From positions 15,538,417 through 15,602,416 of the forward strand of contig OY727101.1 in NCBI GenBank assembly GCA_963402885.1: a stretch of 64,000 nt of DNA. The letters run 5' to 3'. The number at the start of each line of letters is the position of its first letter. The stretch's first letter is position 1. This document shows, one piece after another, positions 13,003 through 26,000 of the stretch. Below the pieces are notes generated by a model. It did not search any database. It saw only the letters and a list, made by a program, of their open reading frames with translations, and was not told where the DNA came from. Source of the DNA: Antedon bifida (taxonomy: Eukaryota > Echinodermata > Crinoidea > Comatulida > Antedonidae). Position numbers and translations under genes: made by a program.

Positions 13003-14631
13003 TCTTTATTATTATTTTTTTTTTTATTTTTTTTTTTTGGTTTTCCGCAACGAAGTTGCAGGAAAACCTCTTGTGATTGTACGAAATCATCATCATCATC
13101 TTTTTTTTCATCTTCTTTCTTTCTGTATGATTTTTGTGTAACGCTTTTCTCTAAAACTTGCAAACATAACATTTTTTTAACTATGTTGACATTTTGACAT
13201 TTATGTAACGTCGTCAAGCGAAGCTTTTCATGATGCTTACAATTGCGCAACGTGACGTACGCGCGATTTAACGATTTTCTCGTATTTAACATAGCTCGAC
13301 AACCAAATAACATTTCAACTTGAAACTTTGCAAAAGTTTAATTTATATTATGCGCTAACTTTCTGTGGAAAAAAAATTGCGTGTTTTACACAAAGTTACG
13401 CGCGCACGCGCATTTAAAATTTCAAAATGCGCAAAATTAATTTGTAATCAACTTTCTACGCGTTTCATGTCGTTTTAAGCATGTCAAAAATTCCCACACG
13501 TGCGCACATTTTTACGTGTGCGGTGCGCACGTAGCATTGAAAACGTATTTTTTTCGCGTAATTTATGTTTTTCCAGCCTTTTCTAGTAATTTTACCAAAT
13601 TTTAAACAATTTCGACTTAAAGATACGTCATACGAGCACGTCGAATTGGACAATTTGCGCGCGTTTTTTATGAAAAGGTTAAAAAATTCGTTTAAAATAT
13701 GCCTTTTTTTAAACAGTCGTAATTTCTAAACTAGACGGTCAACTTTTTGTGGATGGCATATTCTGGAAGTAGATGAGTTGTAGATATCGTATCAGGTATT
13801 AATATGGCTAACCGGACATTGTGACGTCATCGTATGGCCACGCGAATATAAAATTTAGGATTTTTGTATCTTTCGTCATAGCTTACCACATTGAATAGAG
13901 CGCATCTCCACTTATCCGTTTTCCATTTTCACCCCGATTTTGATATTGTCTAGGTCAATCAACTATCTTTCGCAGGAGTTAAAAATATTTTAATTTTTTT
14001 GACGTCATCATGCCTAAAAATTTAAATCACGTGTGGCATTAATTTCATCTTTACAGTAAATTTTAATCTGTTATAGCTCGTAAGAATAAAATGTGATAAT
14101 CACGATTAAAACTTTTTCTGGAAGCTATTGGATTGTAGATACGAAACTATGTAAAAATGTTGCCAATCGGATGTTGTGACGTCATCATATGGCCAGTTAA
14201 ATAAAAAAGGTCGTATTTTCATCTTTTGCGTCATAATTCATTACATTTAAAAGAGCGCGCATCAATATTTCACGTATTCAAATTTCTTCTACACGCTAAT
14301 ACGTTGTTGCTGAGATAATTTCCTTTCGGAAATGCTACCTTCGCGTTTCATTTTAAAACCGTCAACATGTTAAAAATTGCAATAAATATCGGGTCCCGTA
14401 ATTTCACCTATTCTACACTGTATGTGATATGGATACAGATTATACTGTGTATACTATATATGATTTTAAATAATAAAATTCAGCAATAACAACATATCAT
14501 ATTCTTCAGTTCAGGTCATAATGCCAACGTGAACACTTCCTTTTGTCCTCAACCTATCCCCTTAATGTTAATGTTGCACCACTTGCGCGGCGGAAAACCA
14601 AACTCGTCAAAGTGACGAGTTACATGTCTAG
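13003..14631 (+). mobile_element. Non-autonomous Helitron-like element 1
   Basis: The 3' end has the Helitron layout: hairpin ACTCGTCA-AAG-TGACGAGT (14602-14620), seven bases, then CTAG (14628-14631) and T. The proposed 5' end is A|TCTTTATTATTATT at 13003, which is less certain. Near the 5' end is a second hairpin, GGTTTTCCGCAAC/GTTGCAGGAAAACC (about 13038-13068), whose GGAAAACC recurs just inside the 3' end. The interior is CpG-richer than its surroundings and carries two diverged copies, about 357 bp apart, of a block with GTGACGTCATC(G/A)TATGGCCA. There is no Rep/helicase ORF, so it would need proteins supplied by another copy. Confidence 0.6.
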
Positions 14632-16141
14632 TCTTTTTATTGTTTCTGTACACTATTTTGTGTAACAATTATCTCAAAAAGTTTAATGTCAATGATTACA
14701 AAAATTTCAGAATATCTTTCAAATAATACAACTTAATCCTAATAAGCTTTCCAGCGTGATCACTCATCCGTGACGACATTTATACGCCATTTTGCGAAAT
14801 CACATTATCAATCATATCTCCATAATTCATTATCACATATTAATGAAATTCACTACATGTAAACTTCAGATCAAGGGTAAAAATATTAGCAAATAAAAAC
14901 GCACGCGCACGTAGGTTCATGCGCGTGATATCGCGCGTTAAAAATTTAAAAAGCTCAAAATTAAGTTTTGATCAATTTAGAGCATGAATTAGGCCATTTG
15001 CGTGTTTCAAAAAATTACTGCGCAAAAATGCGTTTTTGCGCGCGCGATACTTAAAAAGCGTAAAAAATATGAATTTTTTTTACAAATCTCATTCTACTCA
15101 CCATCCTTAGTACATTCACCAAATTTGAGTCAGTTCCGACTTAAAATAACGCTATACGAGCACGTTAAAAATGACAAAATGCGCACATTTATTTTACAAA
15201 AGTTCTGAAAATGGTGAAAAATAGGTCTTTTTTAAAATGAAAATAATTCTTCAGAATGCAAGATGACCCCCGATTTTTTTAACTTATTCTGGAAGCCATT
15301 GAGTTGTAGATATGAATTCATGTACACATTTGACGTACAAAATGTTTTGACGTCATCAAATGGCCACTTGAATTTAAAAATTAGGATTTGTTATCTTTTT
15401 GTGTAGATTATCACATTCAACAGAGCGCATCTTGGTTATGTGTGCTCGAATTTCGCACAACTTTCAGTATGTGCTTGCTTAATTAATTATCTTTATCATG
15501 AGTTGACACTATCTTCATTTTAATGACGTCATCACGCGTAAAAACTTGAATAACGTAGGCCGTGTAATTTCACCTTCGCAGTAAATTTGAATATCTTACA
15601 GCTCTTCAGAATTGAAGGTTACCTTGATGATTATAATTTATTATGAAAGCTGATGAAATGTAGATATTTATTCATATAAAAATTAAGCCTATCGGATGTT
15701 GTGACGTTAACATATGGCCAGTTGAAGTGAAAAAGTAGTTTTTTCATATTTTTCGTCAAAGTTATACACAATTCAAAGAGCGCGCACAGCGCTTCTACGT
15801 GCCAAATTGTTTTCCAAATCTTATATTTTTTTGCTCAATTAATTATCTTTCGAAATTGTCATCTTAAAGTTTAGTTTGATAACGTCATCATGCCAAAAAA
15901 TTAGAACATGTGTCCCGCAATTTCAACTATGCTACACTGTATATAGATATACAGTATATACTGTACATATTGTATATGGCATATAGGCACAACTCAGCAC
16001 TATAAGCATATAATAGGATGGCATACATCAACATTTTCCGATCGTATGTTAACGTACGTGCATGTTTAAAAAAAAATTAATTTCAGTAAAATGATAAAAA
16101 TGATCACCTATAATTCGTCAAAGTGACGAATTAAATTCTAG
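14632..16141 (+). mobile_element. Non-autonomous Helitron-like element 2, abutting element 1
   Basis: It begins TCTTTTTATTG directly after the CTAG of element 1. It ends with hairpin AATTCGTCA-AAG-TGACGAATT (16112-16132), AAATT, CTAG (16138-16141), then host T. The interior again carries two blocks about 355 bp apart with GACGT(C/T)A and ATGGCCA, plus a segment with ATACGAGCACGT shared with element 1. It is a diverged relative with no ORF of note. Confidence 0.6.
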
Positions 16142-16902
16142 TTTGTAACTTCTTTCTTTTCCTTTTTTTTTAAACTTATCTATAAATTCAAATAAAGCCA
16201 ACAACAATAGTCCATATGGAATACCATGCAGATGCTGGAATTTGTTAACATTGTATTACAAAATCAACTTAAAATCCAATCTAATCCTTCATTATGAATT
16301 ATTCCACTAATATTATGATGATGTAATAGAGTGTAATGATTATAACAAAAGCCATTGACTCCCCACTGAAAAATCAACAATTTACCTCCACTTGAAAATT
16401 CCACTGATCTTACTGGTGCCAGATAAGTTTTCTACATCCAATTCCAAGTCTTATTTATATAAAGAACAGGAAAATTCTTTACAATGGCAAAATATTTATT
16501 GTTTCTAAAACTCTTTGTAACATACCAACAAGTAGAATTCAGAAAAACTGATCAAATTGAAACTAGTATTAAAAAGGAAACTTCTCCATCATGTGACAAG
16601 AATGACAAAAACCTGCAATAAAAACTTGATTTCATTTTGTGGAAACCCATTAACACAGACATGACATTAATGCATGATTCTATATTTTACAGATGTTTGA
16701 TTTCTTTTTCAGAACATGAAAAAAACCCACTAATATTTGTTTACTAAATAAAGATATTAAAATCTCTAATCCATTATTAAAGCTGAAAAAATATACTGTA
16801 TAGTAGATCACAAGAGTACATACATCACATGGAAACATAGAGCTACAGTACAGTATTATTATGTATAAAGTTTAATGTAATTTTTGCAGACAATAGTATA
16901 CA

Positions 16903-16941
16903 CATGGAGAAATAAGTTATTAACTAACTTATTTCTCCATG
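16903..16941. repeat. Perfect 17-bp hairpin
   Basis: CATGGAGAAATAAGTTA and TAACTTATTTCTCCATG surround a 5-base loop, with a few more paired bases outside. Too AT-rich and isolated to call a terminator or miRNA. Confidence 0.7.
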
Positions 16942-17417
16942 GTATACAGTAGTAAATATGTTAAAAAACATACCAATAATAATGTTCTAATAATGATGAC
17001 ATAAGCTCTCCATTTTTAATAATGAATGCACATAATTTGAAAAACATTCTTTTACAATGAGACAGTCTGATCTCAATTTAACAGACATTTATAGCATTTA
17101 ATTTGCATAAAGCTATTATTATGGTATGAGTAATTGGCTATACTGGAGTTTATGAGCGATACGTGCTATTAAATTATATAGTGTATAAAAATACATTTTA
17201 AATGTACATAGCACTATATGATAATGAAGATTATTACAATTCACAAAACAAGACAACCACCAGTGGTGAATCCTGAAACCCTTGAAAAATGGGGAAAGTG
17301 GGTGGGAGGTTGTGGGGGCATAAAAATGGTAAATGAGCTAAAGGGCTGAACTGAGCTTAGTGTAATGTCAAATCTTTTTCATTGTGAATTTAGGGAAGGG
17401 GGTGGGGGCTTGGATTT

Positions 17418-17555
17418 GCCTGTCTACCCTATCAAACTTTATATGAAAAAATAATGTGACGTACCCATGGACATGATGATGTCGTATCACTACCATATTT
17501 GGGTACATCACACTTTTTTGTCAATCTAGTTTGAATGATAGTGTAGATAGAGCTT
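17418..17555. mobile_element. MITE family A, copy 3 (left end worn)
   Basis: The left end has decayed to CTGTCTACCCTATCAAAC; the right end is GTGTAGATAGAGCTT. The interior retains ATATTTGGGTACATCACACTTTTTTGTCA-type sequence. Confidence 0.8.
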
Positions 17556-18939
17556 AAGATCAGGAAGGATTGTATATAACATGTCATACCACAACACGTA
17601 AACAACAACAGAGGCTCCGAATCATTCACCAGAAATAAGTTTTTCTTGGCCTGGTCCGAGTATAGCTTCTTAACGATTCTCCAACATGGATCATCATATT
17701 TTGCAATCATTTTTTAGTTTTGAAACGTGATAGTTCAAACAAATAAAATTGCATCTACTGCATGTAATCAAAGTATTAGGTAATAAAAGTGAAAAATAAA
17801 ACAAGAATTTATCATTCAGGTAACTACTAAGTACTACTACTAGCCTAGGGTAAGCCAGACGAACGCAAATCCACTCGCAATTAATAGCTTACTTTTAATT
17901 GAGCTAAATATCAATGTTTACATAAAACACTTACTAAGAGATCGTAATTGAAATTTATCAATAATCGCACAATTAAACTCAACAGTTGCATTTATCGGGC
18001 GTAACACTCAGCGTGACTAATTAATTGGAATTTAATAATTGATTAACAGCTATTTAATAATTTATTTACTATTCTAAATTCAATTCAATTAATAAAACAT
18101 GGGTTTGTTAAATCTTAAAATGGTGTGGTACAGTACCAAGTATAATCCCATGCTTTTGTATTATTGTATTAATTATCCCACCCCTTACTGTAATTTCTCT
18201 AAATTTCACAAATTGTAATGTAAAAGATAGGACATCAAATTCTCAGATCCTCATGTGATTATACAGAGCATTGGTAGTTTTAGTATACTGTAGTAAACTC
18301 TCCCAAAATTGTGATGGACCAAAAAGTCTCTAGTCTCCATCCCCTCTGAGCCCAACCCCCTCTCCCCCAGGTCATCTGATTCATGAAATGAATGAAGCCT
18401 TCTGCCTTAAAGTAATTAGATAATTCATCAAACTATTACAATAATTAGCTAATATTTATGTAACTACAAAAATTAATTACTTAATTCACATAACATTTTA
18501 ACAAAATTAAGCTAATAACATTAATAATTAATGTAATTTATTGTATTATTTCAAAATAATTCAATAAAATATTAATTGAAATAATATTGATATTGAACTG
18601 TACAAATTAGTACAACAAAACTTTTATTACTAATTTTAATTCTTATGTACCTTAAATGAATTACTGCAAAATTAATTTAATAATCAATCAAGGTCTTCAG
18701 CAAAATTAATTTGCACCCAATACTAATTGAATATTTTATGGAAATAAAACCGAATTTGAGTTTATCCAATAAGGTTTATTTAATTCCTATCTTAACGCTA
18801 ATTGCATAATTCCTAATCCGCAGTCATTTTACAACACCTGGTAGACAATAAACAAATAACCACAATTCTAAAACAAGTGACTAATAAACTACAATAATAA
18901 TCAATGATCTGTTCATAAAAATTAATAACAGATACTCAC

Positions 18940-18940
18940 C
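18940..18940 (-). other. Orphan splice donor
   Basis: Reading minus strand, AAAACAATCG|GTGAGTATC matches the donor consensus well. Joined to the ASPP acceptor at 10699 it would give a 5' leader with an in-frame stop before ATG 10697. It is therefore compatible with a 5'UTR exon, but unproven. Confidence 0.3.
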
Positions 18941-18956
18941 GATTGTTTTAAAAATC

Positions 18957-19523
18957 TCAACAGAAAAGAATAATTATATTAACAATATGTTCATTGCAAC
19001 GAAGCATACGATCAGAGGATGCGACTTCCTTTGTAGGTAGAACCGTACGAATATGTAATCTACGACAGCAAGCTTGATAAAACGCAATTATTGATTCTCT
19101 CATCGACGGTAAAGTGTCATATAATATTGGTGAATGCGGATGACATACAGTAACATAGCCTTGGGTTGTATTATTCCATTGATTACACAATACAAGAAAC
19201 AGCTCATCAAAAGAGGTAGAAAATATTCTAACTTCACAATCAATATTGGAAGAAGAAAAATTTGCTGGTGTAGTATGCATCAACGGTTCGCATGCTTGTC
19301 GACTTATTAGCATAGTCGTCTGGAGAGCCATTATACTTGTATTGAAAACTGTTTTTTTTTTTAACGATAATGAGATTTTGCCTTTTAGGTGTATGAAGCA
19401 GACGACGCTATATACACACTCATGATCTTGCAGTAAATAGCTATTAATATGCATGCTAAAAGATTGTATAGAATTATACTGTAAACTTACCATTAATTTA
19501 GGAGGAATATAGTAACTAACCAA
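18957..19523 (-). CDS. Unassigned 188-codon ORF, possible exon or gene remnant
   Basis: This open frame is unusually long for the local base composition. The part after an internal Met (about 19330 downward) has a protein-like mix of residues: DCEVRIFSTSFDELF, then GYVTVCHPHSP, then ACCRRLHIRTVLPTKEVASS. I do not recognise a family. Seventeen bases after its stop is a strong splice donor (CG|GTGAGTATC, exon edge 18940), and another good donor (ATG|GTAAGT, edge 19491) lies inside its 5' part. So the region may be spliced. It could be a 5' exon of ASPP, a separate small gene or a gene relic. No zinc-finger, transmembrane or signal-peptide pattern is obvious. Confidence 0.3.
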   Translation of the reverse strand: MVSYYIPPKLMVSLQYNSIQSFSMHINSYLLQDHECVYSVVCFIHLKGKISLSLKKKTVFNTSIMALQTTMLISRQACEPLMHTTPANFSSSNIDCEVRIFSTSFDELFLVLCNQWNNTTQGYVTVCHPHSPILYDTLPSMRESIIAFYQACCRRLHIRTVLPTKEVASSDRMLRCNEHIVNIIILFC

Positions 19524-22500
19524 TTATAATGCAAAATAGTAAAATGCAAGTGCTGAATTTAACCTACTGTAATGTTTAATTGCTGCATTATGTCTGCATT
19601 ATATGATTAAGGGCAATGAGCTAGGGGAGGGGGATTTGTTGTTGTGCTGTTGTTATTGCAATCTTGCCTCATACAGGAAATACCACCATCACACAAAATC
19701 ATGTTAAATAAAACAACTGTAAACAAGATTTAAGAACATGTGGTTGTTTCCTCATTTTTTTGTCTGTGGCCACCTTCAGTATTTAACCTCTAAAATGTTT
19801 CTAGACCCAAAATAAGGAAATGTTATACAGTACATTATAATTAACAATGTATATGCCATAAGTAGGAAATAACATACAACAAATACAAAATTTATATAAA
19901 AATATTAATGCTAAACTTACTTTGAAATATAAAAATATACTGTATTATATTTTATAAATAATTTTTAGCTTTACTACGATTAATTCCTTCAGTATAAAAT
20001 CACTTTTAAAGAATGCACTTAAAGTTCCATCTACTCTAGACATGTGTCCTGGTTATGATTCGACGAGCTCAACGAGAAACATGAACAGAAGGATTAAGCT
20101 TTGATTTGTATGATTTAAGGCCAAAATCTGACAACATCTCCTTGTGTTTGAAACTATGAATGTGCATCTTTCTTCAGAGCCTAGGGCTTAGGCGGTCTAA
20201 AGCTAGCCAAGGCAGCATGGTAAACAACAGCAAACACAAGTCAATTCTTTCATAGAAAAAAATATCACTGGTAAGACTATTCTCCGGTTCTCAAAGGTGC
20301 CTGACCTAATTGCAGTCTTTACAAAACGATAATTATTGTCCCTGTGAGTGTGTGTACATAAGATGATATATTCGATGGCAAGAATATGTGCAACCATGTG
20401 TGAGTTACTATACAATGATATCAATCAGCTACTTAAGTACACTTAAAGGCATTTATTTTAACTTTGTAGGACCAGATTGTTGATTTAGTGCTTAAATAAC
20501 AACAAAGAAATTAGATTCTAGTTTTTCATGCAAGCATTTTGATGAAGATCAAACGAAAAGATGAAACACATAGAAATACAGTAGAACCCCCTCCATCCAT
20601 TAGGACACACCTTTTAAGGGGACACTTTCCTGTGAAACAAACGAGGGGTAATGTCATTTTTGGGTCCCTAGGGTTTTCTTTTTAATAGGGTTCTAATGGT
20701 GGAACTGTAAATATTTGAATGAAAATCAGAAGGAATTCACAAAAGTTTATTCTTCTCTAGATTTAGCTTCACATAACTATATACAAGAAACAACCAATTA
20801 AAACAGGGCGGTATTTTCCTATGTGTTTATTTATGATACAATAGCTGTATTTAAAACAACAGGTTTTTACCAAATGAGTAGCCACCACCACCTCTTCATT
20901 ATTCATCCCATGCTAACCAATGACTTTTCATTATTGTGGACTCTTGAAACAGTAATAATTAAATCATAGTATGTAACTAAATGGAACGGTTTGTGATGAT
21001 AAATCACAAAATGACAGTTAATTTCTATAACTTAAACTTTATTTACGACTGAATCTGACAGGTCTAAGCTTTTGCATTAAATGTCTAAAGCTATGTTAAA
21101 TTTCTTAAATCATCTTGTGATGTACAACAGAACATTTCTGTGCTTAGAATTATAGCATAGTCACAGCTTGGAGGTAACTATAGCTCCATGGTCACAGATT
21201 ACAGAGAGGAGGAGGGGTCACTGGCTAAACCCAGAGGGCCTCGGAGCTTATGGGGCCACTGAGCAGGGTCCAGAGGCAAAACCAGGCATTAAAATATGTC
21301 GAAAAAGGCTAAAAACGTTGTAATTAGCCAAATGGATTCTCTAAAAACTGCCTCCCAAAACTAAAGATTTCTTGCAGTCAAAAGGTACCAAATTATTTTT
21401 TTTACCATTAAAAATACTTTTGGAATTATAGCAGACTAAATAAAACATACTGTATTGGGAAAGTTGACTTTAAATACTCTCCTACATCCATCCATCTTAT
21501 TTCGAATCAAAGTGTGATGGATGGAATACAATTTGAATAGGGGAGGGAGTGAATTGAGAAGGGAGGCACAGAGTACTCTTTGCTATTGTCCTTGAGTCAT
21601 AATCAAACACAATAATCACTGTATGATCTTATTGCTAACAGCAGTTTATTTTGGCTCACTTCCAAATTCCTGAAATCACCTGAGATGACAAATTATCAAA
21701 AAAAATTAAGAAAACCATTGAATTATAGCAATTGTGTTATAAATCAAGGCAAAATCAATGTTTTTTCTTCCGTGAAGAGATTATTACTAACCAATCATAC
21801 ATTTGTATGCCTGCATGCCCAAAACAAATACTTGATAACGTTTTGATAAAAAATACCAGATTTCGGCAAACCTAATTATTGTTTGCGACTCCCTTTAACA
21901 AAATAGATTCATTGAAGGAAACCAGTGGACCATGACGTTAGGTTAATTAGTGTTAATTAAGTGTTAGGAAGCAAAGAGTAAATCTAAAAAGATTTGTATA
22001 CAGAGTCATACTTCTACTTTATTGTTGGCCACGCGCATCTGTATGCAAATGAGGCAAACTTCTGTCGAGCTTTAAGCAAATACAGAGAGTTCATTATTTA
22101 TATTCAATGATGCTTCTAAAGTGGCATGCGTGGCACTATTATTGTCTCAATTGTTTCTTTAGTCAATTTATTTTAAGAAACTAATATTGCATTTTACGAG
22201 GTCCTTTTATAGTCATAGAATTTAGAAACAACAAAATAAATCTTCTCGCTCAGTTGTTTTGCTACTAGCCCTAATTAATCTTCTAGGGACCTGTTTTTGC
22301 AAAGAAAAAAATCGTTAAATGGTGTGTGGACAGATTACTATAACAGTAACTGAAAATTAATTTAAATTCTATGATTAACATTTTTAACAATTATAAACAT
22401 GAATAGAGTGGCATAATAAAAATGGTGTTTGAATATACAATATATTAATATGTTATAAAATATATTAACATAAATAGGTTCGGGATGATCTGGCATTGAA

Positions 22501-22970
22501 CAAACACTTATTTTGGCTCTCTATGCTAGGCCTATGAATTTGCGTCAACCCCATTCTCTCCTGTGTTTGGCATCAGAACATGACGGGAGGTGGTGTAGGC
22601 TAGCTAGCTTCCTTTCAACATGTGGATTTTTCTTCATTTTCGTTTATATAGAATTTGAGATAATAGGCAGTATATACAAGCTAAAATTAGAACAACATTA
22701 AAACAAGCAATATGTCATGATAAACCGTACCATTATGCAAATCTTGAGAAAGTAAAATTTAGCTTTTAAAAGTTTTCTTCTCTTCCAAATAAGTCGTCTG
22801 CTCCTTCTATTTGACATCCATGTGATGTGTGTGTTGTGTGTGTACAGTATTTTGAAGTTCAATGAAATTTGGAGAATAATATTACGAAATGTAGAGGGCG
22901 CTGTTTAATAAAATTATTTCTTTTCTCTATTTTACTCGAAGAGTGTTGGTCTTTAAAAATAAACATTATA
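19524..22970. other. Intergenic region upstream of POLH
   Basis: No exon was supported. It contains one MITE B copy (20579-20707) and a GC-richer relic at about 21180-21290. I did not see a convincing TATA box in front of POLH; the POLH leader is AT-rich. Confidence 0.5.
20579..20707. mobile_element. MITE family B (CAGTAGAACC termini), copy 1
   Basis: A 129-bp element starting CAGTAGAACCCC and ending GGTGGAACTG, flanked on each side by TA. The interior has runs such as AGGGGACACTTTCC. TA target duplication and short inverted ends suggest a Tc1/mariner-type MITE. Relatives: 47259-48108, 51927-52052, with fragments near 38403 and 48260. Confidence 0.7.
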
Positions 22971-23095
22971 ATGGATAGGATTATAGCTTTAATTGATATG
23001 GATTGCTTTTATGTTCAAGTTGAACAGCGTCTAAATAATTCTTTGAAAGGAAAACCATGTGCGGTTGTACAGTATAATGCATGGAAAGGAGGCGG
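22971..23095 (+). CDS. POLH: POLH exon 1
   Basis: It encodes the start and first palm strand with IDMDCFYV, and ends in phase 2 within the GGG run of WKGGG at donor GG|GTAAG. D9 is a metal ligand. Confidence 0.95.
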
Positions 23096-26000
23096 GTAAG
23101 AAATCATAACAAATAACATTTCTGCATGATTGAAAACGAAATTCGCGCTTTTCTTTATTTTTTATTAAATCGGCATGGTACCTCGTCGAAAATAACACGA
23201 ATTTAAATACAAAGTCTTATAGAATTAATATCAATGATACAACATAACTTTGTTCTTTAAAAACACCCAAAATTTAGTAATGAAAGCTAAATACCGCTGT
23301 TAGAATCATTGTGTGATCACAAAGTCTTGTGAATGCCAGCCAATTCCTAGATAGTATAGTGGTAAGTATCTCCGCCTGTCACGCGGAAGACCGGGGTTCA
23401 ATTCCCCGTCTGGGAGGCTTAATTTTTTTTTGTATCTTATATTGATTTATTTTTATTTAACTTTTTTATTATCTTTCCAATATTGAAATATATGAATGTT
23501 CTTTTTTTTTTTAGTTATTTGTATTCTGTTGACATACTAATTTATTTATTCTCTTATAATAATATATATCAATATTACATAAATATAATAAATAATTTTT
23601 GGCCTTATAATGTTAATAATTAATTACTGTTGATCTAATAATTACAGGATTATTGCAGTGAGTTATGAAGCTAGAGCTGCTGGTGTTACCAGACAGATGA
23701 GGGGGGATGAAGCGAAAAAGAAATGTCCAGAAATTCAGCTTGTGCCCGTACCACAAAATAGAGGAAAAGCAAATTTAGACAAGTGAGGATTCAATGAATT
23801 TTATAATCAAGTATTTTACTTGCTCAAATAATATTACGGTACGCTTGGTGGGCATAGTTAACATGCTTTCCTTCGAATCACAAGGTCCAGGTTTCAATCC
23901 TGAGACCTAGTGTCAACTCTATCTCTAAATGAGACTTATAGTTTATAAGCATCCTGCAACTGGCGTGTTACTTACTATTGGATGCATATAAAATAAAAAA
24001 TTTAAAAAGACGACATTAACATTTATTATGTGTCCAACTATTCTATTATTTTTCCTTTCATTTCAATTAATTCAGGTACAGAGATGCTGGAGCCGAGATT
24101 ATTAAAGCTCTGTGCAAGTTTAGTGACTGTGTAGAGCGTGCAAGTATTGATGAGGCTTACATCGACCTCACTGATGTTGTTGAAAAACGACTGGAAAGAT
24201 TACAGGGGGAGCATATTACGTTTGATATGCTACCTAACACGCATGTTGTTGGCTGGGATGGAAATGGAGAAACTAGTTCATTGAGTGATGATGGAAGTTC
24301 GAAACAAGGAAATGCAGAGAAAACTCACGGTATTACATTTATATATATAAGTAATACAAAAACATAATAAAACATGTTTTCTTGTATTGAAATGCTTAAT
24401 AATATAAATAAGAAATGTCCTGTGGAATTTAGGTCAAAGAACGACACAAAAAACAATAGTATACTTAATATATTACTGACAGATAATGTCAAAGAAGTTT
24501 AAACAAAGAAAGACCTAAAAAATCATACAGTAGTATACTTTAATATATTATTATTACTGACAGATAATTTCTTTTTTTTCTATAGGGCTAAGCAATAGAG
24601 AAGCTGGAGTGATTCAATGGTTGGAAAATGCTGACAGTGTACAGGATAAGAGGCTAGCAATGGGAGGCTATATTGTAGAAGAAATCCGTGCAGCTATCTT
24701 TGAAGAAACAAGTTTTAGGTGTTCGGGTGGTATTGCACATAATAAGGTGTGTATCTAAAGCCATGTGTGATTAAATGACCTGTGATGATTTCATTCTTTA
24801 ACATTGTGTCTGGCGCCCTCAATAAAAAAAATAATCCATATTTTTGTTTAGTCATTTAACATTTTCATCTTTAATAACTTACTGAACTCAAAATTGTAAA
24901 AACTATTTAAAAATGAAAGGTAATACTGCTCTTCAGAATTATTGTGTGGTCTTAAGTTCTTGGTGACTCCAGCCAATTCCTAGATAGTATAGTGGTAAGT
25001 ATCTCCGCCTGTCACGCGGAAGACCGGGGTTCAATTCCCCGTCTGGGAGGTTATTTTTTAAATGTTCCTTTATTGTTTTTTTTTTACACTTTTTTATCCT
25101 TTCCATATAGAAAAAGAAAAACTTAATTTGTTGGGGTTATTTTTTTTAGTCGAAATTTGACAGTTTTGACAAATTGTTTTTTAAAAAAACTATAGATGTT
25201 AGCAAAGCTGTCGTGTGGAATTAATAAACCAAACAAACAAACCATTACTCCTCACACATCAGTGGAAAACCTATTTAAAACACTACCTATCAGAAAAATG
25301 TGAGTATGATTCTGAATATTTTGCTCTTTATTACTTTAAAAAAAAAGGTGTGATGTGCCAAAATATGGTAGTGATATGCCCAAATATGGTAGTGATATGA
25401 CATCACATCACATTTGTCAAATAAAGTTTGATAGTGTAGACAGAGATTTAGGTACCCTGCACAGCCCCAGGGAAGAGTTGATCCCCATGGTTAAATAAAA
25501 TTGATTATTATTCTATAAAAAAATGGATAGACATGTGACTATGAAAAGAAAAAGACTAATACAGGTAATAGTATTGGAAATAAATTGATAAGTTATAGAA
25601 TAAATGAATACAATTGTAAAAATGAGATTTTATCACATTGTTATTCCTAATATTCAGTCGGAATCTAGGAGGAAAACTTGGACATATGTTAGTAGCTGAC
25701 TTGAACATTAATTTTATGGGTGATCTGTGCCAGTATACAAAGGTGTTCCTTCAAAGCAAATATGGGGACAAAACGGGGTAAGTTTTAATATGTAAATAAT
25801 GGGAAACAATAGAGATGAGAAATGTAGAAGAATCCTAAGTTTGAGCTTCTGTTGGAGCATAGCTGAAGTATCAGTTTGAGCTGAGCCTCAGTATGAGTTT
25901 GAGCCTCAGTTTGAGTTTGAGCCTCATTTGGAGCTTAACCTCAGTTGGAGCTGAGCTGAGTTTGAGCATCAGTTGGAGCTGAGCTTCAAGTATGAGTTTG

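Larger units (their letters stand above)
10700..18956. other. Non-coding: ASPP upstream intron or intergenic, rich in mobile DNA
   Basis: No protein exon is supported here. It contains a hairpin element (11604-11684), MITE A copies (12576-12702 and 17418-17555), a tRNA-like relic (12735-12806), the tandem Helitron-like pair (13003-16141), a perfect hairpin (16903-16941) and an AATTA-dense stretch (about 17980-18760). Confidence 0.5.
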